This document shows, piece after piece, positions 6,583-13,953 of a stretch of DNA of 18,685 nt; position 1 is the first letter of the stretch, and each line of letters starts with the position of its first letter. The translations under genes were made by a program, and so were the position numbers. The notes below the pieces were generated by a model. The model worked only from the letters and a program-made list of their open reading frames with translations. It was not told where the DNA came from and made no database searches. Origin of the DNA: RGIG8748 sp045578205 (lineage in GTDB: Bacteria; Bacillota; Clostridia; UMGS1810); contig JAZNJU010000022.1 of assembly GCA_045578205.1 (NCBI GenBank), positions 1 to 18,685 of the forward strand, given 5' to 3'.

Positions 6583-7689
6583 ATGGCTAAAGAAAAAATG
6601 ACTATCAAAGGTGCCCAGGAAAGCGGCGGCAAATCCGAAGCAATCGAAGCGGCACTTGCCCAGATTGAAAAAACTTTTGGCGAAGGTTCTGTAATGAGAC
6701 TTGGAAATGCTCCCGTAAAGGAGATAGAAACCATATCCACAGGAGCAATGAGCCTTGATATTGCCCTTGGCGTAGGCGGACTTCCCAGAGGCAGAATAAC
6801 AGAAATATACGGCCCTGAATCCTCCGGTAAAACCACAGTTGCGCTTCATGTAATTGCCGAGGCTCAGAAACAGGGCGGAGAAGCCGCATTTATAGATGCA
6901 GAGCACGCTCTTGACCCAATCTATGCCCGCAAACTCGGAGTTGACATCGACAGACTCATAGTATCTCAGCCCGACACAGGCGAGCAGGCACTGGAAATTG
7001 CCGAAGCCCTCGCAAGAAGCGGTGCAATAGACGTAATAGTTGTAGACTCTGTTGCAGCACTTGTGCCCAAGGCGGAAATCGCAGGAATAATGGGTGACTC
7101 TCACGTGGGTCTTCACGCAAGACTTATGTCTCAGGCACTGAGAAAACTTACAAGTATTATAAACAAATCCAACACAGTTGCAATATTCATAAACCAACTT
7201 CGTGAAAAAGTCGGCGTTATGTACGGAAATCCCGAGGTAACAACGGGAGGTCGTGCTCTCAAGTTCTATTCTTCCGTAAGAATAGACATAAGAAAGATAG
7301 AAGCAATCAAGGACGGCAGTTCTGTAATAGGAAACAGAACCCGCGCAAAAGTTGTTAAAAACAAAGTTGCTCCTCCTTTCAAGGAAGCGGAATTTGACAT
7401 TATGTTCGGCGAGGGAATTTCCCGCGAAGGAAGCATAATAGACATTGCTGCAGATATGGACGTAGTTCAGAAAGGCGGTTCCTGGTATTCCTACGAGGGT
7501 GAAAGAATAGGTCAGGGCAGAGACAAGGTAAAGGAATTTTTAAAAGAGCACCCTGAAATTACCGATGAAATCTACGCTAAAATAATGCAGAAAGTAAATG
7601 AAGAAAAGGCAGAAAAGGAACGTCTTGCCGCAGAACGTGCTGCAAGAATAAGTGCCAGAAATGCCGAAAATGCAGATAGCGATCAGTAA
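6583..7689 (+). CDS. recA: Recombinase RecA
   Basis: DNA strand-exchange ATPase and co-protease for LexA. The 368 residues include Walker A GPESSGKT (77-84), the Walker B strand IDVIVVDSVAALVP, and the L2/C-terminal core motif EVTTGGRALKFYSSVR. A C-terminal tail rich in Ala, Arg and Glu ends in acidic residues. The N-terminal arm before the first conserved helix is somewhat long. ATG 6583 is the start because GAGGTG at 6571-6576 lies 6 bases upstream. An in-frame GTG at 6574 falls inside that binding site and is unlikely. Only 10 bases separate it from the M55 gene, so there is no room for a private intergenic promoter, and I found no GAAC-N4-GTTC-type LexA box in the 300 bases upstream. recX follows after 2 bases. 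Confidence 0.98.
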   Translation: MAKEKMTIKGAQESGGKSEAIEAALAQIEKTFGEGSVMRLGNAPVKEIETISTGAMSLDIALGVGGLPRGRITEIYGPESSGKTTVALHVIAEAQKQGGEAAFIDAEHALDPIYARKLGVDIDRLIVSQPDTGEQALEIAEALARSGAIDVIVVDSVAALVPKAEIAGIMGDSHVGLHARLMSQALRKLTSIINKSNTVAIFINQLREKVGVMYGNPEVTTGGRALKFYSSVRIDIRKIEAIKDGSSVIGNRTRAKVVKNKVAPPFKEAEFDIMFGEGISREGSIIDIAADMDVVQKGGSWYSYEGERIGQGRDKVKEFLKEHPEITDEIYAKIMQKVNEEKAEKERLAAERAARISARNAENADSDQ

Positions 7690-7691
7690 TT

Positions 7692-8315
7692 ATGAAAATA
7701 ACGGAAGTTTCTGTACAGAAGAATAATCCTTCCAGGGTAAGTGTCTATGTGGACGGGAAATATGCCTTTTCCATAGGCGATGCCGAGGCGGTATCTTTCG
7801 GCATAAAGCCAGGCAGGGAAATAGAAGAGAGGGAACTTACAAATTTTCTTTTTGAATCTCAGTTTGGCAAGGCAAGAGACAAGGCAATGGAAATACTCTC
7901 ACGCAAAAGTATAAGTTCATTCTGTCTTGGAGAAGAACTTATAAAAAAAGGCTGCGACAAGATTGTTGCGGACACCCTCATTGAAGAACTAAAGGAACTT
8001 GGGTATCTGGATGACCGCGCCTATGCACTGCTCTTTCTTGAACATTGCAGGGAGAAACTCTGGGGCAGAAAAAAAGCGGAATACGAGTTGAAACAAAAAG
8101 GTATAGACCAAAACACCATAGATGATGCTCTTTTTGAAGTTGCGCTCCCCGATGCGGAGGAAATTTCCAAACACATTGGAATTAAATACGCAGGGGAGGA
8201 CACGGAGGATTTCAAAGTCCGTCAGAGGATAATGCGTTTTTTTGTGTCAAGAGGTTTTGAGTTTTCTGAGATAAATGATGCAATAAAGATTTTTGAGGAC
8301 AGTAAAAAGGATTGA
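7692..8315 (+). CDS. recX: RecA regulatory protein RecX
   Basis: A 207-residue helical protein that binds RecA filaments and usually limits their growth. Family features are the opening VSVYVDGKYAFSIG strand pair, then three-helix repeats containing ALxFLSRKS-like text (MEILSRKSISSFCLGEEL), ELGYLDDRAYA and WGRKKAEYELKQKGI. The length is a little above the E. coli form and close to the gram-positive forms. It starts 2 bases after the recA stop with no convincing ribosome binding site (only GATCAG-like sequence), so it is probably translated by coupling to recA. Coupling and weak initiation would keep RecX below RecA, in line with its role as modulator. Confidence 0.92.
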   Translation: MKITEVSVQKNNPSRVSVYVDGKYAFSIGDAEAVSFGIKPGREIEERELTNFLFESQFGKARDKAMEILSRKSISSFCLGEELIKKGCDKIVADTLIEELKELGYLDDRAYALLFLEHCREKLWGRKKAEYELKQKGIDQNTIDDALFEVALPDAEEISKHIGIKYAGEDTEDFKVRQRIMRFFVSRGFEFSEINDAIKIFEDSKKD

Positions 8316-8321
8316 TGTGTA

Positions 8322-9662
8322 GTGAATAAAAAGGTGGGTTTTGTTTCTCTGGGTTGTGCAAAAAACCTTACAGACACGGAAACCATGCTTGGAATTCTTT
8401 CGGATAGAGGTTATGATATAACCGCCGATGTAAAGGAGGCAGAGGTAATTGTTGTAAACACCTGCGCTTTTATAGACAGTGCAAAGGAAGAATCCATAAA
8501 TGCAATACTGGAAATGGCATCGTACAAAGACGGCGTTTGCGAACTTATCGCAGTTACAGGATGTCTTGCCCAGCGTTACAGGGAAGATATCGAAAAGGAA
8601 CTTCCGGAGGTGGACATAATCCTCGGAACAACGGATTATCTTCACATTGCAGATGCTTTGGACAGATACTATCTTGAGGGAGAAAAAACATCACAAGTGG
8701 GTGATGCAAACAGCGTGGTGGACTATGACTTGCCAAGGATAAAGACCACCCCAACCTACAGTGCATATTTAAAGATTGCAGACGGATGTGACAACTTCTG
8801 TACCTACTGCATAATTCCGAAACTTCGCGGAAAGTACAAATCCAGACCTGAGGAAAGCATAATTTCCGAGGCTCAAAAACTTGCGCTCGGCGGTGTAAAG
8901 GAACTTATATTAATAGCGCAGGACACCGCATATTACGGCAAAGACCGAGGAGAATATGCTCTGCATACTCTTCTCCAAAAACTGTCTGCAATAGAGGGTA
9001 TAGAGTGGATAAGACTGCAGTATTGCTACCCCGAGAACATAACGGAAGATTTAATCCGTGAGATATCCCAAAACCCCAAGGTTGTGAAATACATTGATAT
9101 GCCGCTTCAGCACATAAGCGACAATGTCTTGAAACGAATGGGCAGAAAGAGCCGTCAGAGTGAGGTGGAAAGCCTCATAGATACTTTGCGCAAATCCAGT
9201 CCCGACATAGTAATAAGGACATCGCTTATTGTCGGATTTCCCGGGGAAACGGAGGAGGATTTCAAAAAACTTCTGGATTTTCTCCAAAAATACAGACTGG
9301 ACCGCGTTGGAGTATTTACCTACTCACGCGAAGAGGGTACACCCGCTTGGGGATTCGATGGCCAGATAGCAGAAGATGTCAAGGAAGAAAGACGCGATAA
9401 AGCCATGAAACTTTTGGGAGAGATTTCCCTCTCAAAAAACAGGGAAAAAATCGGAACATGCACCGAGGCAATCGTGGAGGGCTACGACGAAGCAGAATTT
9501 TGCTATGTGGGAAGAACCGACAAGGATACCCCCGAAGTTGACGGAAATGCTTACATATACAGCACGCGTGAACTTAATGCGGGCGATATAGTAAAGATAA
9601 AAATTATAGATTCAAGCGAATATGATGTTATAGGAGAGGTTACAGATGAATTTACCAAATAA
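8322..9662 (+). CDS. rimO: Ribosomal protein S12 methylthiotransferase RimO
   Basis: Radical-SAM enzyme that adds a methylthio group to the conserved aspartate of ribosomal protein S12. The N-terminal UPF0004 domain has three cluster cysteines, C12 (LGCAKN), C48 (NTCAF) and C81 (TGCLAQR). The radical-SAM motif CDNFCTYC holds C156, C160 and C163. A C-terminal TRAM domain occupies about 375-446. The string GCAKNLTDTE and the 446-residue length point to RimO rather than the tRNA enzyme MiaB or MtaB. The start is GTG at 8322, with AAGG at 8307-8310 a rather distant 11 bases upstream. No ATG is available at the family N-terminus. The end overlaps pgsA by 17 bases, so the pgsA binding site is inside rimO. 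Confidence 0.95.
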   Translation: MNKKVGFVSLGCAKNLTDTETMLGILSDRGYDITADVKEAEVIVVNTCAFIDSAKEESINAILEMASYKDGVCELIAVTGCLAQRYREDIEKELPEVDIILGTTDYLHIADALDRYYLEGEKTSQVGDANSVVDYDLPRIKTTPTYSAYLKIADGCDNFCTYCIIPKLRGKYKSRPEESIISEAQKLALGGVKELILIAQDTAYYGKDRGEYALHTLLQKLSAIEGIEWIRLQYCYPENITEDLIREISQNPKVVKYIDMPLQHISDNVLKRMGRKSRQSEVESLIDTLRKSSPDIVIRTSLIVGFPGETEEDFKKLLDFLQKYRLDRVGVFTYSREEGTPAWGFDGQIAEDVKEERRDKAMKLLGEISLSKNREKIGTCTEAIVEGYDEAEFCYVGRTDKDTPEVDGNAYIYSTRELNAGDIVKIKIIDSSEYDVIGEVTDEFTK

Positions 9663-10203
9663 AATTACAATAGCAAGAATATGCTTAATACCTGTTTTTA
9701 TGATAGTTCTTATGTGCGGAGCAAATTTTGAATGGACAGGATTTTCCATCTATGCCGCAATAATTTTTGCCGTTGCATCATTTACTGACGGCGTGGACGG
9801 TCACATTGCCCGTTCAAGAGGTCTCATTACCGATTTCGGCAAATTCATGGACCCTCTTGCAGACAAACTTCTTGTTTCTGCGGCACTCATCTGCTTCATT
9901 CAACTTGATTGGATTCCTGCATATATGGCGGTCATTATAATCGCAAGAGAATTCATTGTTACGGGTTTAAGAACCCTTGCCGCTTCCAAAGGTATTGTTA
10001 TGGCGGCAATCATGACAGGCAAAATAAAAACGGTAATACAGATGATTGCAATACTCTGCACCATGGTATTCTCCTTTGCAGAGTTTGAAATCTGCGGATA
10101 TCCCTGGGTGGGTTTTGTCACAATGGCAATATCCACACTGTTCACAATTTATTCGGGATATGAATATATTGCAAGGAATATAGATTTAATAAAAGATATG
10201 TAA
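9646..10203 (+). CDS. pgsA: CDP-diacylglycerol-glycerol-3-phosphate 3-phosphatidyltransferase
   Basis: Membrane enzyme that makes phosphatidylglycerophosphate, the committed step to phosphatidylglycerol and cardiolipin. The 185 residues include the complete CDP-alcohol phosphotransferase signature D-G-x2-A-R-x8-G-x3-D-x3-D: D51, G52, A55, R56, G65, D69 and D73, with D48 just before it. Several hydrophobic helices surround the motif. The opening NLPNKITIARICLIPVF is typical of PgsA rather than of phosphatidylserine or cardiolipin synthases. AGGAGAGG at 9632-9639 lies 6 bases before the ATG, within the end of rimO. The rimO-pgsA order is common in Firmicutes. Confidence 0.95.
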   Translation: MNLPNKITIARICLIPVFMIVLMCGANFEWTGFSIYAAIIFAVASFTDGVDGHIARSRGLITDFGKFMDPLADKLLVSAALICFIQLDWIPAYMAVIIIAREFIVTGLRTLAASKGIVMAAIMTGKIKTVIQMIAILCTMVFSFAEFEICGYPWVGFVTMAISTLFTIYSGYEYIARNIDLIKDM

Positions 10204-10216
10204 AGAGAGATTTGCT

Positions 10217-11353
10217 ATGAATTTTAAAAACCGGGACCACAGAGAAAGCGTAGGCAAATTTGCAGGTGTCTTGGGAATTGCAGGAAATGTGTTTTTGTGC
10301 ATAATAAAAATTTTTGCGGGACTTATGGCAGGAAGTGTTTCCATTATCGCAGATGCGGTCAACAACCTTTCCGACGCATTCTCTTCCGTAATAACCGTGG
10401 TGAGTTTCAAACTTTCCGGTAAGCCTGCCGACGAGGACCATCCTTACGGTCACGAAAGAATAGAATATATTGCAACACTCATTTTGGCATTTTTGATATT
10501 GTTTATAGGCTATGAACTTATAAAAACATCTTTTTTAAGAATATTAAATCCCGTGGATATGCCTGTAAATACGGTGGTTGTTGTGATACTTATTGTGTCT
10601 GTGCTATGTAAATTTGCCATGAGCAGGATGTATATGCACTATGCAAAAAAGATAGATTCTTCCGTGCTGAGAGCAAGTGCAAAAGACTCTATGAACGATG
10701 TTTTTTCAACAGGAGCAGTCCTAATTGCATCTGTTACAGGTGCCGTATTTAATATAAAACTTGACGGTTATGCAGGCTTTGCCGTGTCACTTTTTATCAT
10801 ATGGTCGGCAGTAGAACTCATAAAAGACGCGGTAAACCCCATACTTGGTGCTTCGCCCCAAAAGGAACTTGTGGATGAAGTGGCAAAGAAAGTTTTAAGT
10901 TACCAAGGTGTAATCGGAATCCACGATCTCATTGTCCACAGTTACGGTCCCAGCAAGTTTTTTGCTTCCGTTCATGCAGAGGTGGATGCAAAAGGGGATA
11001 TTATGGAAAGTCACGATATTATAGACAACATCGAGCGCGACGTGGCAAAAAACATGGGAATTGACCTGGTAATCCATATGGACCCTATTGTTACGGATGA
11101 CGAAGATGTCATACATTCCAAAAAATGTGTGGAGGACATAGTCCGCGGTATAGGCAGTGTCCTTACCATCCACGATTTCAGGATTGTGCCCGGCAAAACT
11201 CACACAAACTTAATTTTCGACATCGTTCTTCCTTTTGATTTCAAGTACAAAGAAAGCAAGGTTCTGGAAATTGTGCAAAACGAAGTGTGGAGCAAAATGG
11301 GTAAAGAGTATTTTTGCGTAATTAATATTGATAAAAATTATAACGGAGTATAA
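10217..11353 (+). CDS. Cation diffusion facilitator family transporter (possibly Mn2+/Fe2+ type)
   Basis: A 378-residue metal/proton antiporter that exports divalent cations. About six membrane helices occupy residues 15-190, followed by a long cytoplasmic C-terminal region of nearly 190 residues with two ferredoxin-like modules. The usual CDF signature is present: GSVSIIADAVNNLSD in helix 2 and HPYGHER (75-81) in the following loop. The transport-site residues appear to be D46/N50 in helix 2 and D157/D161 (KDSMND) in helix 5. There is no histidine at these positions, unlike the His/Asp sites of zinc CDFs, so a manganese- or iron-like specificity is more likely, though this is inference. AGAGAG at 10204-10209 is the binding site, 7 bases before ATG. 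It is the last gene before the hairpin at 11355. Confidence 0.9.
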   Translation: MNFKNRDHRESVGKFAGVLGIAGNVFLCIIKIFAGLMAGSVSIIADAVNNLSDAFSSVITVVSFKLSGKPADEDHPYGHERIEYIATLILAFLILFIGYELIKTSFLRILNPVDMPVNTVVVVILIVSVLCKFAMSRMYMHYAKKIDSSVLRASAKDSMNDVFSTGAVLIASVTGAVFNIKLDGYAGFAVSLFIIWSAVELIKDAVNPILGASPQKELVDEVAKKVLSYQGVIGIHDLIVHSYGPSKFFASVHAEVDAKGDIMESHDIIDNIERDVAKNMGIDLVIHMDPIVTDDEDVIHSKKCVEDIVRGIGSVLTIHDFRIVPGKTHTNLIFDIVLPFDFKYKESKVLEIVQNEVWSKMGKEYFCVINIDKNYNGV

Positions 11354-11354
11354 T

Positions 11355-11395
11355 AAATGTCCACCCGCAACAACAATGGCGGGTGGACATTTGTT
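11355..11395. terminator. Hairpin terminator between convergent CDF and ssb-like genes
   Basis: A perfect 14-base-pair stem: AAATGTCCACCCGC at 11355-11368 pairs with GCGGGTGGACATTT at 11379-11392 around a 10-base loop. The stem is GC-rich and flanked by short T-rich tracts on both strands. It begins 2 bases after the CDF stop and ends 3 bases before the last codon of the minus-strand gene, so it can end both transcripts. The T-tracts are weak (TTTGTT and ATTTATTA), so efficiency is uncertain. Confidence 0.85.
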
Positions 11396-12049
11396 CTATA
11401 CAATCTCAAACTCAATATTATCTTTCGTTGAGGTTTCCATTTTCGATATGGATATTTCATAGGCGGTTTTTGTTACAGTTTCCGTCTCGCTTATTTTCTT
11501 TTGGTAGTCACGGCTTTGAATACGTCCGTGGATTTTTATGTTCTCGCCAACTTCGAGACTTCCTGCAAATCTGGCGTTTCTGCCCCAGGCTATGCAGGGA
11601 ATATAGTCGGATTTGTTGTAGGCGCGGTTCACCGCAACGAGCAAATCGGTAATTTCTCTGCCAAAGGGAGTTGTTCTGTACACGGGTTTTTTGCACAGAA
11701 AACCGTTTAAAAAAATCGTGTTCGGGTTTTTGAAATTGCTTTCATCGGGACAGGGATTAATGTCTCTTGCAAACACGGTAAGCATGAGTTTGTTTCCGCT
11801 GTCGGTATAGTTGTTGTATGAGCGGAACTGCCCTGTTACATTAACGCAGTCGCCCTTTGATATGTTAATATCCTTAAGAAGTCTCTCGGATATTGTTACA
11901 TTTATAAGGTCCGAAATATCACTAAGTCTCATTACTCTTATTACAAAGGAGTAAAATCCTTCGCCGTAAACCTCATGGTTGAACTTAAGGTCGGTTTCCA
12001 CTGTACCTGTGAGTTCAACCTCGTTGTTTAGAATGTTATCTGTTGTCAT
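11396..12049 (-). CDS. SSB-like single-stranded DNA-binding protein with two OB folds
   Basis: A 217-residue protein whose second half is clearly SSB-like: NTIFLNGFLCKKPVYRTTPFG (110-130), LAVNR-type VAVNR (138-142), SDYIPCIAWGRNARF (147-161) and GRIQSRDY (175-182). The first half (about 9-98) repeats the pattern more weakly, with VELTGTVETD, a GFYSFVIRV strand and KGDCVNVTGQFRSYN (66-80). It thus looks like two OB folds in one chain. The acidic tail ending DDDIPF of canonical SSB, which recruits partners, is absent; the protein ends DNIEFEIV. It is not next to rpsF/rpsR, so it is probably a paralogue of the replicative SSB. I recall similar proteins in Clostridia, but their role is not established to my knowledge. 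Start: GGAAGGG about 10 bases before ATG 12049. Confidence 0.82.
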   Translation of the reverse strand: MTTDNILNNEVELTGTVETDLKFNHEVYGEGFYSFVIRVMRLSDISDLINVTISERLLKDINISKGDCVNVTGQFRSYNNYTDSGNKLMLTVFARDINPCPDESNFKNPNTIFLNGFLCKKPVYRTTPFGREITDLLVAVNRAYNKSDYIPCIAWGRNARFAGSLEVGENIKIHGRIQSRDYQKKISETETVTKTAYEISISKMETSTKDNIEFEIV

Positions 12050-12076
12050 TTAAAGCACGCCCTTCCGAATATTGTT

Positions 12077-12105
12077 GCAGATATTCTGCTATATAATAGT
12101 TATAT
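12077..12105. promoter_or_regulatory. Two adjacent small dyads in the ssb-like gene leader
   Basis: GCAGA-TAT-TCTGC (12077-12089) is followed by ATATAA-TAG-TTATAT (12091-12105). They lie between the predicted minus-strand transcription start and the SSB start codon. GAATAT (12067-12072) can also pair with ATATTC (12081-12086), which would exclude the first dyad. They could be operator half-sites or RNA hairpins, or chance in AT-rich DNA. Confidence 0.25.
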
Positions 12106-12120
12106 TCACGAGGCGGAACT

Positions 12121-12150
12121 TTTATAACCAAAATATGAATGTTTTGTAAA
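12121..12150 (-). promoter_or_regulatory. Probable sigma-A promoter of the ssb-like gene
   Basis: Read on the minus strand, TTTACA (12150-12145) and TATAAA (12126-12121) are 18 bases apart, each one mismatch from consensus. Transcription would start near 12114, giving a leader of about 64 bases to the ATG at 12049. It overlaps no other promoter and is divergent from the ABC promoter at 12167. Confidence 0.45.
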
Positions 12151-12166
12151 AAATTTTATGTTTCCA

Positions 12167-12195
12167 TTGATAATAATTCTTTGCAGGCGTATAAT
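12167..12195 (+). promoter_or_regulatory. Strong sigma-A promoter of the ABC exporter pair
   Basis: TTGATA (12167-12172) and a perfect TATAAT (12190-12195) are separated by 17 bases. The predicted start near 12202 is followed almost at once by GGAGGTG (12208-12214), so the leader is only about 18 bases. This also excludes an upstream in-frame ATG at 12139 as start codon, since it would precede the promoter. No operator is evident. Confidence 0.75.
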
Positions 12196-12219
12196 TATAT
12201 GTGTTACGGAGGTGTTTTC

Positions 12220-13953
12220 GTGAAAAGATATTTCAAATACATAAAACCTCACCTTATCTTCTTTATAATAGGCCCTATTATGATGATAACAGAAGTTGCA
12301 GGCGATGTTTTCATGCCCAAACTTATGAGCCTTATTGTAAATGAAGGTGTTAAGGAGTTAAAAGATATGTCCTACATTGCGGATGTGGGCATAAAGATGA
12401 TTCTTCTCGCTGTCATTATGATGGCAGGAGGGGTGCTCGGAAACTTTTTTGCGGCAAAGGGAGCAATAAGTTTCGGTTCCGACCTCCGTCTTGACGTTTT
12501 CAGAAAAGTTCAGAGTTTCTCATTTAAAAACATAGATGAATTCAGCACAGGGTCGCTTGTTACCCGTCTTACAAACGACATAACTCAGATGCAGAATGTA
12601 CTCAGAATGGCGCTTGTCATGATGCTTCGCTCACCCGGTATGCTAATCGGTGCGTTTATCATGGCAATAACCATAAATGCCCGTCTGGCGCTCATAATCG
12701 CCATTGTTACACCAATACTCGGATTTGGCATATTCTTTATTATGAAAAAAGCACTTCCGAGATTTAACACTATGCAAAAGAAACTGGACGCATTAAACAC
12801 CCGCACTCAGGAAAATCTCACCAATATACGTGTTGTAAAATCCTTTGTGCGTACCGAGTTTGAAGATGAAAAGTTTGAAAAAGCAAATATGGATCTAAAG
12901 GATAACAGTATAAGAGCAATAAAGATTATGATTTGTACAATGCCTCTTATGTCCCTTATGATGAACATTACAACCCTTGCCGTTGTGTGGTTTGGGGGAG
13001 GATTTGTCATTTCGGGCGGTATGCAGGTGGGTGACCTTATTGCCTTTACTACCTACATCACCCAGATACTTATGTCTCTTATGATGTTTTCTATGATAAT
13101 ACTTCAGGGTTCCAGAGCGCTTGCATCTGCAAGACGTGTTGCCGAGGTTCTCGATACCGTTCCCGATATATCCGATGAGGATGCAAAGAAAAAAGACGCC
13201 CGTGTGGAAAAGGGCAGAGTGGAATTTAAAAATGTTTGCTTCAGTTACGACAATAGTACGGAAAACAATGTTCTTACCGACATAAGTTTCACCGTAAACC
13301 CCGGCGAAACGGTGGGAATTCTTGGAGCAACAGGCTCGGGAAAGACCAGCCTTGTGCAACTTATCCCCAGACTTTACGATGTGAAATCGGGAAGTGTTCT
13401 TGTGGACGGCATAGACGTGAGAGACTATTCACTATCCAATCTTCGTGACGGTGTGGGAATGGTTCTTCAGAAAAATGTACTTTTCTCGGGTACGGTTATG
13501 GAAAACTTAAAGTGGGGCAACGAAAACGCCACCGACGAGGAAATATACGAAAGTGCAAAGTATGCGGAAGCCTATGGATTTGTAAATGCAAACCCCGAGG
13601 GATTTGAAAGAGAATTGGGGCAGGGCGGTGTCAATGTATCCGGCGGTCAGAGGCAGAGACTCTGTATCGCAAGGGCACTGCTCAAAAAACCCAGAATACT
13701 CATTCTGGACGACAGCACAAGCGCTCTGGATATGGCAACGGAATCAAAAATACGTGAGCGTTTTGCAGAGGAACTTAAAGATACCACCAAGATAATAATT
13801 GCACAGAGGATATCTTCTGTAATCAATTCTGACAAAATCATAGTAATTCACGACGGTTCTGTGGTTGCCGAGGGTACTCACGACCAACTTCTGAATAACA
13901 GTCCCGAATACACGGACATATACTATTCTCAGATGGAAAGGGAGGGAGCATAA
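12220..13953 (+). CDS. ABC exporter half-transporter with degenerate ATPase residues (subunit 1 of heterodimer)
   Basis: A 577-residue type IV exporter subunit: six-helix membrane domain (about 1-310) and a C-terminal nucleotide-binding domain. Walker A is GATGSGKTS (369-377), the signature is VSGGQ (473-477), and Walker B is ILILDD (493-498). The catalytic glutamate is replaced by D498 and the switch histidine by Q529 (IIIAQRISS). These two substitutions mark the subunit that provides the degenerate site in heterodimeric exporters such as TM287/288 and BmrCD. Its VSGGQ is intact and would complete the active site of the partner. The start is GTG 12220, 5 bases after GGAGGTG. The stop overlaps the partner start by one base (TAATG). 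Substrate unknown; multidrug or lipid-like compounds are usual for the family. Confidence 0.92.
   Translation: MKRYFKYIKPHLIFFIIGPIMMITEVAGDVFMPKLMSLIVNEGVKELKDMSYIADVGIKMILLAVIMMAGGVLGNFFAAKGAISFGSDLRLDVFRKVQSFSFKNIDEFSTGSLVTRLTNDITQMQNVLRMALVMMLRSPGMLIGAFIMAITINARLALIIAIVTPILGFGIFFIMKKALPRFNTMQKKLDALNTRTQENLTNIRVVKSFVRTEFEDEKFEKANMDLKDNSIRAIKIMICTMPLMSLMMNITTLAVVWFGGGFVISGGMQVGDLIAFTTYITQILMSLMMFSMIILQGSRALASARRVAEVLDTVPDISDEDAKKKDARVEKGRVEFKNVCFSYDNSTENNVLTDISFTVNPGETVGILGATGSGKTSLVQLIPRLYDVKSGSVLVDGIDVRDYSLSNLRDGVGMVLQKNVLFSGTVMENLKWGNENATDEEIYESAKYAEAYGFVNANPEGFERELGQGGVNVSGGQRQRLCIARALLKKPRILILDDSTSALDMATESKIRERFAEELKDTTKIIIAQRISSVINSDKIIVIHDGSVVAEGTHDQLLNNSPEYTDIYYSQMEREGA

Noticed and set aside
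6562..7197. 211-codon minus-strand open frame opposite recA
   Set aside because: Cys/Tyr/Phe-rich translation typical of the complement of a biased coding frame; recA itself is certain.
12139..12219. Upstream ATG that would extend the first ABC subunit by 27 residues
   Set aside because: The strong promoter TTGATA-17-TATAAT lies downstream of it, and GTG 12220 has GGAGGTG directly before it.
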